In this document: positions 27,096 to 33,686 of the stretch, piece by piece | How positions within the stretch are numbered: the first letter of the stretch is position 1 | Layout of the letters: each line of letters begins with the position of its first letter | Assembly: GCA_902803315.1 (NCBI GenBank) | Contig: CADCPM010000045.1 | Coordinates: 1-35,267 of the forward strand | Direction of reading: 5' to 3' | DNA from: an uncultured Coriobacteriaceae bacterium | GTDB lineage: Bacteria > Actinomycetota > Coriobacteriia > Coriobacteriales > Atopobiaceae | DNA length: 35,267 bases | Translations under genes and position numbers: made by a program | The notes under the pieces: generated by a model | What the model was told of the DNA's origin: nothing | Databases searched by the model: none | The model's input: the letters and a program-made list of their open reading frames with translations, nothing else

Positions 27096-27734
27096 CTATT
27101 TGTTCCAGTCCTTCATTTTGCTGAGGTCTTGGCCCTCTGGCTCATTCTTGTCGCTCTGCGTCGCCATGTCCTTAGTGGGCTTTTCGAAGAACGTCAGCTG
27201 CAGATTCGTGGTAACGGGTGCCTTGTCCTTCGACGAGTTCTTCTGCTTTGTCTTATCGGTTATGCCCAGTGCATCCACTTGGCACGGATACGGTCCACGC
27301 GCAATGCTCTCAACGATGGATCGGGCCTCGGCATAGGTATTCGTGTCAAACGATATGGTGCCCGAGCGATGCACCGTTGAATCCTCCTCGTTAAGAACGG
27401 GAGCCTCAAACGAAATGTCATAATCGGGCGTGGCGCCTAGCAACGCGTTGAGATATGCCATGAGGTTTTGCGTGTTGTCATACGAAGGCAGCAATACCGG
27501 CTTGTAGCCCTGCTTTTCGTATTCTTCCACCACTTCCTTCATCTTGGAAACCGTCGCGCCTTGCGTCTGACTCACAACGAGCTCGTCCTGCGTGGACGCA
27601 ATTTGCCCGTCTAGCTCCTGCAGTCGCCGCTGCACGTTCGAAAACACCAGCTGATACCAAAGAACAACAAGCCCGACAAGAGCAAGTACTGCCAGCATAA
27701 TCTTCTCACGCTTGGAAAAAGTATACGTAAGCAT
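27096..27734 (-). CDS. pilO: PilO-like type IV pilus assembly protein
   Basis: A 212-residue single-pass protein: short basic N-terminus, transmembrane helix at ~12-32 (IMLAVLALVGLVVLWYQLVF), a coiled coil (~35-75, RRLQELDGQIASTQDE) and an external ferredoxin-like domain to about 180, then a hydrophilic tail. This is the PilO layout; PilO pairs with PilN to link the inner-membrane platform to the rest of the pilus machine. It starts 1 nt after the pilN stop. Identification rests on layout and position rather than strong motifs, as PilO sequences vary widely. Confidence 0.78.
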   Translation of the reverse strand: MLTYTFSKREKIMLAVLALVGLVVLWYQLVFSNVQRRLQELDGQIASTQDELVVSQTQGATVSKMKEVVEEYEKQGYKPVLLPSYDNTQNLMAYLNALLGATPDYDISFEAPVLNEEDSTVHRSGTISFDTNTYAEARSIVESIARGPYPCQVDALGITDKTKQKNSSKDKAPVTTNLQLTFFEKPTKDMATQSDKNEPEGQDLSKMKDWNK

Positions 27735-27735
27735 G

Positions 27736-28368
27736 CTACTCCTCCTCGCTCTTTGCCGTTATGAGCGTAAGCACCAACGTAGAGACGTTCCTCTCGCCCT
27801 CGGAGGTCTTCGTAGTGGAGTTGGACACAGTCGCATTCGTAACCAAGGGCTGACCCTCCAGATCCTTGGCCAAATCTCCCATCGTGTTCAGCGGAACGTC
27901 AACGAGCGTGAGAGTAAGCGTGCCGTCAGCTAGCACGATGCCACTCACGAATCCCTTTGGCATGACGCGCTTCTCGACCATGTCCAAAATCGTAATGACA
28001 TCGGTGGAATCGCTTCCGTAACGAGCCATGTATGCGTCGTAGACTTCCTTGATGCTCTCGTAGTCACCGCCTGCTGAACGCGTGGCCGCAAGAAGTGACT
28101 GCTGCTGTGCGAGTTCGCCTTCCTTGGCAGAGACGAGCGCAAGCTGATCGAATACGCCAAACTTCACGAACAGGCCAATTCCCACCAAAAGCAACACGCC
28201 CACGATGACGATCTTTCGCACATCGGTAGAGGCCTTCTCTACCTGATACAGGTTCATGGTCGTCTTGGAAGGAAAACCAGACGAAGTCGTACCCGCCTTC
28301 TTGTTTTTGCGTCCAAAGAGATCGAGTACGGTTTGAAGGGATACTTCCTTTTTCCAATCAAGCGCCAC
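27736..28368 (-). CDS. pilN: PilN-like type IV pilus assembly protein
   Basis: About 210 residues with one transmembrane helix near 53-73 (IVIVGVLLLVGIGLFVKFGV) after a ~50-residue cytoplasmic region, followed by a coiled segment (AKEGELAQQQSLLAATRSAG) and a small external domain with the MPKGFVSGIVLADGTLTLTL strand pattern. In the type IV pilus machine the PilN cytoplasmic tail binds PilM. The usual INLLP binding motif is not obvious; the N-terminus here reads ALDWKKEVSLQTVLDLF. I chose the GTG at 28368, with GGTGAGG upstream and overlapping the pilM stop; a GTG at 28383 is possible. Neighbours pilM and pilO are immediately adjacent. Confidence 0.78.
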   Translation of the reverse strand: MALDWKKEVSLQTVLDLFGRKNKKAGTTSSGFPSKTTMNLYQVEKASTDVRKIVIVGVLLLVGIGLFVKFGVFDQLALVSAKEGELAQQQSLLAATRSAGGDYESIKEVYDAYMARYGSDSTDVITILDMVEKRVMPKGFVSGIVLADGTLTLTLVDVPLNTMGDLAKDLEGQPLVTNATVSNSTTKTSEGERNVSTLVLTLITAKSEEE

Positions 28369-29377
28369 GGCCGTTCGCCTCACCTTCGAGCATGCTCGCG
28401 ATTGCCATGGTAAACGCTCCCACCTTTTCGAGGCCGCTTATATCGGGAGGCATAACCATTACAGTCGTTTCCAACGGTATGGGGAAAGAGCGCACAACAA
28501 CATCCATGAGCTGAGGAATCTCCACGCCTCCGCCCGAAAGGTACATACGCTCCACATCATCGGCATTCGAGAAGTTATAGAAGTTTATAACCTTGTTGAT
28601 CTCGAAACAGAGCCTGTCATAAACAGCCTCGCACTCCGGCGTATCGAGCACGCCTTCGAAGTTCGACTGCTTGTAGGTACTTGCCACGTGGCGGTCCACT
28701 CCCTTAAGGTCGGCAATGGCCATATCGATGTCGCGACATCCAAAGTCGATCGTCTTAGAGGCCTTGAACTTTGCGCCTTGGAACAAGTGCACCGACACCC
28801 GCTCGTATCCGATGTCTATGAATACCTGATGCAGCCCGTCTTCCTCCGGAAAACGACTTAGATAGTCCAGGAGCAAACGCGTGTATGCCATCTGCGCAGG
28901 AAGTGCAATCTTAAGGCGATAGCCCGCCTTCTTGATCATTCCTGCCCTTTCCTCAATGAGCTTCCGGCTTGCCGCAGCGGCATAGAGCTCAAGGCGTTCT
29001 GGCTCGCCATCTTCCTTAAGCGGAATCTCGTCTACAGCATAGTCGTATACGTAGTTGCCAGGGTCCTCGTCTATGTAGTCCCTAAACTCATAGGGCAAGT
29101 TGATCTTAAGCTCAGCGTCGCTCATAGGAGGGAGCGTAACATGTCGGAAGAAGGTCGAGCTGTCATCGAGTGCCATCACCACGTTCTTGGCTCGTATCTT
29201 CTCCTCTTTCCGCATGTCTGCAATGAGCGTCGTGAGCGTTTGAGGCGCTATGACGCCATCCTCACCTATTATGTTCTCGGGCAAAGGCCTCGAGACGAGC
29301 CTTACGGCTCCTCCCTCACGATAGGCGATCTTCACAGACGCCATTCCTATGTCCATTCCCGCAATCGAAGCAGCCAT
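28358..29377 (-). CDS. pilM: PilM, actin-like type IV pilus assembly ATPase
   Basis: A 339-residue cytoplasmic protein of the PilM/FtsA actin-like fold. Nucleotide-binding segments are visible in order: phosphate 1 GMDIGMASVKIAY (~7-19), phosphate 2 VFIDIGYERVSVHLFQG (~184-200) and adenosine YLSGGGVEIPQLMDVV (~285-300). PilM binds PilN and forms the cytoplasmic ring of type IV pili. The ATG at 29377 has GGAGGTG upstream; a GTG eight codons earlier is unsupported. It follows the prepilin peptidase gene by 57 nt and overlaps pilN. No pilin, pilB, pilC or pilT gene is in the window. Confidence 0.92.
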   Translation of the reverse strand: MAASIAGMDIGMASVKIAYREGGAVRLVSRPLPENIIGEDGVIAPQTLTTLIADMRKEEKIRAKNVVMALDDSSTFFRHVTLPPMSDAELKINLPYEFRDYIDEDPGNYVYDYAVDEIPLKEDGEPERLELYAAAASRKLIEERAGMIKKAGYRLKIALPAQMAYTRLLLDYLSRFPEEDGLHQVFIDIGYERVSVHLFQGAKFKASKTIDFGCRDIDMAIADLKGVDRHVASTYKQSNFEGVLDTPECEAVYDRLCFEINKVINFYNFSNADDVERMYLSGGGVEIPQLMDVVVRSFPIPLETTVMVMPPDISGLEKVGAFTMAIASMLEGEANGRGA

Positions 29378-29434
29378 ATGCACCTCCGAAAATCGAGTCA
29401 CTCTCCTATATCATAATCAATTCATCGACAATCG

Positions 29435-30274
29435 CTAGATACCAAACAGGCCGAGGTACCATTCAACCGTCTGAGATCCAACAAGCATAACGATCCAGCA
29501 TGCTATGGCGATCGCAGGACCAAAGGGAATGTGACGAGACTTATTGCCCTCCTCGTCCTCCGACTGGTCGTCTGACTTGCCGCCCGGCCCCACAAAGGCA
29601 AAAAGAATGCCGATCACACAGGCAACGATCAACAAAAACAGGCATTGCTGCCAGCCAAAGTACAAGCCCGCGACAAAGAGGAGCTTTACGTCTCCTCCGC
29701 CCAGGCTATCACGTCCCAGCACGCGATCCATAACCAGCGCGAGAACGATTACAGGCACCACCACGATTACGCCATTGAGCAGCGTCCGCCCCAACGTCGG
29801 CAAAAGGTCAAACGCCCCGGTAAGGCCACCGTAAACGAGATACGTGAGTCGAATGGCTATGGCGGCAACAATGGTCGCGTTGGGTATTACGTAGTCATCG
29901 AGATCCGTAAGCGACAAGACCAAGAGTACGCTAAAGAATGCAACGAGCTCAATGGTCTCTGCGCTAAGGCCATAAGTTATAAGGATGGACACGTATCCAC
30001 ACGCGCAAATGATTTCGGTAAGCGGATACCGCGCACTCACTCGCTTTCCGCAATACCTACAGCGACCGTGACTCAATAGCCAGCTGAAAACCGGTACGAG
30101 GTCACGAGCAGCAAGCGGATGCCCGCAATCGGTACAATGGCTTCTCCCCCGCATTATCGACTCGCCGTGCGTCATACGCCATGCAAGGCAGTTCAGAAAA
30201 GAGCCCATGCAAAGACCCAAGGCTGCCGTAAGAACAATGCAATAGACACCTAATGGCACGGATTCAAATAGCAT
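29435..30274 (-). CDS. pilD: Type IV prepilin peptidase / N-methyltransferase
   Basis: A 279-residue membrane aspartyl protease that cleaves prepilin leaders and methylates the new N-terminus. The opening LGLCMGSFLNCLAWRM is the conserved start of the family. Two CxxC pairs follow (CTDCGHPL and CRYCGKRV, ~47-75), a zinc site typical of the bifunctional enzyme. The two catalytic Asp lie in LSLTDLDDYVIPNA (~121) and GGGDVKLLF (~192, GxGDxK). Seven to eight hydrophobic helices are seen. A charged loop (DDQSEDEEGNKS, ~237-248) precedes the last helices. The ATG at 30274 has GGAGGT upstream. It heads the pilD-pilM-pilN-pilO series. Confidence 0.95.
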   Translation of the reverse strand: MLFESVPLGVYCIVLTAALGLCMGSFLNCLAWRMTHGESIMRGRSHCTDCGHPLAARDLVPVFSWLLSHGRCRYCGKRVSARYPLTEIICACGYVSILITYGLSAETIELVAFFSVLLVLSLTDLDDYVIPNATIVAAIAIRLTYLVYGGLTGAFDLLPTLGRTLLNGVIVVVPVIVLALVMDRVLGRDSLGGGDVKLLFVAGLYFGWQQCLFLLIVACVIGILFAFVGPGGKSDDQSEDEEGNKSRHIPFGPAIAIACWIVMLVGSQTVEWYLGLFGI

Positions 30275-30315
30275 TGGGACCTCCACAGCCCTACGTGAAA
30301 CGCTTCAGACAAGTA

Positions 30316-30347
30316 CGCCCCAATCAAGGAGAATCCCGATTGGGGCG
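30316..30347 (-). terminator. Hairpin after the Gly-rich membrane protein gene
   Basis: CGCCCCAATC (30316-30325) pairs perfectly with GATTGGGGCG (30338-30347) around a 12-nt loop, 22 nt past the stop of the 30369-31529 gene and upstream of pilD. The downstream T content on the minus strand is low, so it is a weak intrinsic terminator or attenuator. Confidence 0.55.
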
Positions 30348-30368
30348 CACCCACAAATTCTCTTTTGG

Positions 30369-31529
30369 TTAGCTCTTCTCTGACGCAACGGCACTCAGCG
30401 CCGTACTTCCGCCTGCGGTACCACCCGCACTGTCAGCCGCGGTAGCAGAGCCACCAGAGCCACCCGATCCGCCCGTGGACCCGGCGCCGGTGTCGCCGCC
30501 CGTGGACCCGCCGCCGGTGTCGCCGCCCGTGGACCCGCCGGTGTCGCCGCCCGTGGACCCGCCGGTGTCGCCGCCCGTGGACCCGCCGCTATCGCCGCCG
30601 GTGTCGCCGCCCGTGGACCCGCCGCCGGTGTCGCCGCCCGTGGACCCGCCGCCGGTGTCGCCGCCCGTGGACCCGCCTTGCTCGCCCTGCTCCTGGCCGC
30701 TTGTGCCATTCTGCCTCTCGCTGCTACTGCTGCTGTTGGATTCGGTCGAGCTATTGTTCGTATTCTTCTGCTCGTTTTGGGTCTGCGCGTTTTCCCTCTG
30801 TTCAGCAACGACCCTTACGGCCTCCTGACGCGCGGCATTCGCTGCCTCTATCTCCTTTTGTGCATCGCTCCTGCGCTCACGCACGGCCGCAGCGAGTGTG
30901 TCGGCATACTGCATGCGATCGGGATCGTTTAGGATGAAGGCACGAGCCTGCTCGATTTGCTCGTCACTCACGTCCAATGCGCCCAAGACACCAAATGTCA
31001 TATAGACAACAGGCTCATACGACACCGTGAGGTCGTCCGCTACCGTAACCGTAATGTGGGTGTCGGGGATTACATACATAACTCCAGCAGCGGAAATGGG
31101 CGACCCCAAAACGTACGTCTCGTACGTTCCAGGAGAGAGCCTAAGCCCTTTGCCATCGTTCGACACAAAGGCGTCCTGGTCAAACGCCGTACCATCGCTA
31201 AGCGTTCCCGTAACCTTTACGGGCACGCGCGATCCTCGCACATCCAAATCGGGAACGTACAGCGGAAGCGTAACGTCCGCACGATTGTCTGCGATGTCCT
31301 TCGTCGTTCCCGCAGACGCATAGCGCGAACTCATGTAGTTACCCGAGGGATGGAGAAAGAGGATGTAGGTAAACCCCGAAAGGCATACCACGGCCAGCGC
31401 GGCGCAAAACACTCCCGCAATCATTATGGGAATGCGCCTTGCGTCGGAAGGTCTGCTTACCGAGTGACCGGCAAACCAATCCTTTACGCTAGGGGCCTCG
31501 TTCGGCGCGTCATAGTAGTTGTTGTCCAT
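30369..31529 (-). CDS. Membrane-anchored protein with Gly/Ser/Thr/Asp repeat tail, function unknown
   Basis: A 386-residue protein. About 33 cytoplasmic residues are followed by one transmembrane helix (~34-58, IPIMIAGVFCAALAVVCLSGFTYIL), an external beta-rich region (~80-195; RVPVKVTGTLSDGTAF, LRLSPGTYETYVLGSP), a helical region with Arg/Gln/Glu (~200-260), an Asn/Ser linker, and a repeat tail (~285-360) holding seven STGGDTG units. The tail is very GC-rich at the DNA level and made of near-identical 24-27 bp repeats. The start ATG has GGCAGGAG upstream. I do not recognise the family; the external strands resemble a carboxypeptidase-like or Ig-like fold and surface display is plausible. It precedes the pil genes on the same strand, separated by a hairpin. 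Confidence 0.8.
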   Translation of the reverse strand: MDNNYYDAPNEAPSVKDWFAGHSVSRPSDARRIPIMIAGVFCAALAVVCLSGFTYILFLHPSGNYMSSRYASAGTTKDIADNRADVTLPLYVPDLDVRGSRVPVKVTGTLSDGTAFDQDAFVSNDGKGLRLSPGTYETYVLGSPISAAGVMYVIPDTHITVTVADDLTVSYEPVVYMTFGVLGALDVSDEQIEQARAFILNDPDRMQYADTLAAAVRERRSDAQKEIEAANAARQEAVRVVAEQRENAQTQNEQKNTNNSSTESNSSSSSERQNGTSGQEQGEQGGSTGGDTGGGSTGGDTGGGSTGGDTGGDSGGSTGGDTGGSTGGDTGGSTGGDTGGGSTGGDTGAGSTGGSGGSGGSATAADSAGGTAGGSTALSAVASEKS

Positions 31530-31627
31530 AGCAAAGCTCCTGCCGTACCCTTATGCATTACTCTATATTACGCTAAGAAGGCATCTCCGTCCCATCAAGA
31601 TTACAAAAAGTCATACGTCTGACGCCA

Positions 31628-31680
31628 GTCCGCACCCACATGCGGCTTTGCGCTCGCATCGCAAGTCGCCGCATGCGGAA
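31628..31680. repeat. Degenerate family 1 core
   Basis: CACATGCGGCTTTGCGCTCG then CATCGCAAGTCGCCGCATGCGG resembles the family 1 core of copies A-C with short deletions and base changes; the long arms are gone, although CGCATGCGG/CCACATGCGG still pair. It lies directly beside the family 2 hairpin at 31690. Confidence 0.6.
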
Positions 31681-31689
31681 GCATGCTAT

Positions 31690-31766
31690 GAGGGGGAGGG
31701 TCGGCAGTCACCGTGCTCAAACAGCGCTTCGCGAACTGCGCGCGGTGACAGCCGACCCTCCCCCTC
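31690..31766. repeat. Long hairpin, family 2 copy G
   Basis: Arms 31690-31712 and 31744-31766 pair at 22 of 23 positions. The loop is the family 2 core GTGCTCAAACAGCGCTTCGC then GAACTGCGCGC. The arm segment GGGTCGGCAGTC also occurs in the outer arms at 12145-12156. It lies in the 363-nt gap between the start of the Gly-rich protein gene (31529) and the ldhA stop (31893), together with the degenerate family 1 core and the hairpin at 31793; no gene is seen in that gap. Confidence 0.88.
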
Positions 31767-31792
31767 ACAACGCCCTGCGAGCTGCGTATGGT

Positions 31793-31830
31793 GATGCCCC
31801 CAGGAAATGCAGTCATTCCCTGGGGGCATC
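31793..31830 (-). terminator. Hairpin downstream of ldhA
   Basis: GATGCCCCCAGGAAATG and CATTCCCTGGGGGCATC form a 17-bp stem with one mismatch and a 4-nt loop, 63 nt past the ldhA stop. It lacks a T-run but is a strong candidate for ending or protecting the ldhA transcript. Confidence 0.6.
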
Positions 31831-31892
31831 CCCCAATCACCCGTATTAGATTACCTCGCGGTCAAAGCTCGCTGCGAGGGCTCAATGGGTAT

Positions 31893-32981
31893 CTAGCACA
31901 CGACGGAACGCTCGACGTAGTCGATGCCACGCTCCTTGGCAACGGCGTTCGTAAGGGTAACGCGCGCGATCTCGCCAAGGGCCTGCTTGGTGAAGAACGC
32001 CTGGTGCGAGGTAACTACGACGTTGGGGAAGGAGCACAGGCGCGCGGTAATGGAATCCACGAGCTCGCCGGAACGATTGCGATACACGTTCTCGTTCTCC
32101 TCTTCGTATACGTCGAGGCCCACGGCACCGAACTTGCCGCTCTTGACGCCATGGATGATTGCCATGGTGTCCACGAGGCCGCCGCGACCGGTGTTCACGA
32201 AGATGACGCCATCCTTCATCTTGGCAACGGCATCCTCGTCGATCATGTGATAGCTGTCCTTGTTGAGGAAGGCATGCAGCGAGATGAAGTCGGCCACTTC
32301 GTACAGCGGGTCATAGCTCACGCGGCGGTCGGGGAAGCCGACGCCCTCGATCAGGCAGTTGGCCTTCTCGTCGTACACCATGTCGCCATCGGCGTTGTAC
32401 ACGGGTACGTACTCGTCTACGATGCCAGCGTCCACAAGGCCCTTGTTGGGACCGAGGTCGGCGCCGACGACCTTCATGCCATAGCCCTTGCAGATCTTGC
32501 AGAGGGCGGCACCAATGCGACCGGTGCCAATGACGCCGGCGGTCTTGCCAATGAGCGTCTCGCCAACCAGGCCGTCCAGCGAGTAGTCGTTCTCGCGAAC
32601 GCGGATGTAGCCCTTGTGGATGCGGCGGTTGGCCGTCTGGCCAATGGCCATGGCATGCTCGGCGATTGCCTCGGGGCTGTAGGCGGGCACGTTGGTTACG
32701 GTAAGCCCAAGGGACTTGGCCATAACATGGTCAACGGCGTCAAAGCCCGCGCAGCGCATGAGGATGTGCTTGACGCCCAGGCCGGCAAGGATCTCGACGG
32801 CCATGGCGTTGATGTTGGCGTTCACAAACGCGCATACGGCATCGTAGCCCTGGGCCATAATGGCGGTACGCCAGGTGAGGTTGGTCTTGGTAAAGGTGAT
32901 GTCAACCTCAGGGAAGTCCTTGAGCTCGGCCTCAAACGACTCGCGGTCATAGCTGGTGGCGCCAAAAAACAGAAGCTTCAT
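31893..32981 (-). CDS. ldhA: D-lactate dehydrogenase (D-2-hydroxyacid dehydrogenase)
   Basis: A 362-residue NAD-dependent enzyme that reduces pyruvate to D-lactate. The start MKLLFFGATSYDRESFEAEL has GGAAGGAAG upstream at 32981; in-frame upstream sequence is not coding. The catalytic domain has MRCAGFDAVDH (~83-93); the NAD fold has VIGTGRIGAALCKI (~150-163) and a strand ending in Asp (VVGADLG). FVNTGRGGLVDT (~270) and the catalytic His in SHQAFFT (~330) are typical of D-lactate dehydrogenases. A stretch of roughly 25-30 extra residues lies between the NAD-binding Asp and the DFISLH strand. Codon choice is uniform (GTC, GGC, AAG), consistent with high expression. It is divergent from pyruvate kinase, whose product is its substrate. 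Confidence 0.92.
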   Translation of the reverse strand: MKLLFFGATSYDRESFEAELKDFPEVDITFTKTNLTWRTAIMAQGYDAVCAFVNANINAMAVEILAGLGVKHILMRCAGFDAVDHVMAKSLGLTVTNVPAYSPEAIAEHAMAIGQTANRRIHKGYIRVRENDYSLDGLVGETLIGKTAGVIGTGRIGAALCKICKGYGMKVVGADLGPNKGLVDAGIVDEYVPVYNADGDMVYDEKANCLIEGVGFPDRRVSYDPLYEVADFISLHAFLNKDSYHMIDEDAVAKMKDGVIFVNTGRGGLVDTMAIIHGVKSGKFGAVGLDVYEEENENVYRNRSGELVDSITARLCSFPNVVVTSHQAFFTKQALGEIARVTLTNAVAKERGIDYVERSVVC

Positions 32982-33148
32982 GTTCTTCCTTCCGATCGTG
33001 CGCGGCCATATGCCACGCCAACAACGCAGATAGTGTGATAGTAGCGCACGGCACCTCAAACGGTAACAAGGTATCGGTGACAGGTGGCGAGCAAGAGGTG
33101 TCTGCCCTCGGGCTTGGAGACTGGCGCTGCTCACCCGGCGTCTTAGCC

Positions 33149-33540
33149 GAGCGCACTTTTCTGTTTGCGGGCTTCTCCACCGGGCGCACTTTTCTGGTGA
33201 CGGGCGAGGCCGTGCGCACTTTCCGCTCCACGAACGTCCCCACCGTGCGCACTTCCCTAGCGGGCGTGAGGTGCCGTGCGCACTTTCCGCTCCACGAACG
33301 TCCCCACCGTGCGCACTTCCCTAGCGGGCGTGAGGTGCCGTGCGCACTTTCCCGTCCACAACCTTCCCCACCGTGCGCACAAACTGGCCTTTTGTGCGCA
33401 CGGTGGGGAAGGTTGTGGACGGGAAAGTGCGCACGGCGGAAGGCACGGCACCGAGAAGTGCTCACGGTAAGGAGAGTTGTGGACGGGAAAGTGGACCCGA
33501 CGGGAGGCGCGGCGCCGAGAAGTGCGCGCTGCGGTAGAGG
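33149..33540. repeat. Array of 64-bp GTGCGCAC-rich units folded on a 45-bp perfect inverted repeat
   Basis: Two identical 64-bp units (33211-33274, 33275-33338) follow a degenerate unit (about 33149-33210). A partial third unit (33339-33383) is the left arm of a perfect inverted repeat whose right arm is 33391-33435, leaving a 7-nt loop (CTGGCCT). A further inverted, degenerate copy continues to about 33540. The palindrome GTGCGCAC recurs every 30-35 bp. The array fills most of the 705-nt divergent gap between ldhA (start 32981) and pyk (start 33687). Short reading frames across it are repeat translation only. The remainder of the gap (32982-33148 and 33541-33686) should hold the two promoters; a possible pyk -10 is TATGCT at 33633-33638. 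Confidence 0.92.
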
Positions 33541-33686
33541 ACGACATTATCGCTGACAACCCTTGCGACTGCCGCCACCCAAAGATTTGGGGTGGTAGCC
33601 GAACGCTGTGCTCAAACGGCCTCACTTTGGGCTATGCTTGGATACATCGTGCAACCGATTGCCGGATATGCCAGCAAGGGGGAACA

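Noticed and set aside
31788..33038. A 416-codon open frame on the plus strand
   Set aside because: It is antisense to D-lactate dehydrogenase; the strong codon bias of that gene leaves the opposite strand open by chance.
33149..33540. Resemblance to a CRISPR array
   Set aside because: Units are contiguous, without unique spacers, and reverse orientation at the centre; no cas genes are near.
33605..33622. GTGCTCAAACGGC upstream of pyk, resembling the family 2 core
   Set aside because: Only about 12 bases match, there are no long arms, and the rest of the core is missing; chance similarity cannot be excluded.
33477..33686. N-terminal extension of pyruvate kinase
   Set aside because: It is translation of the repeat array; pyruvate kinase homology begins at the ATG at 33687, which has a ribosome site.
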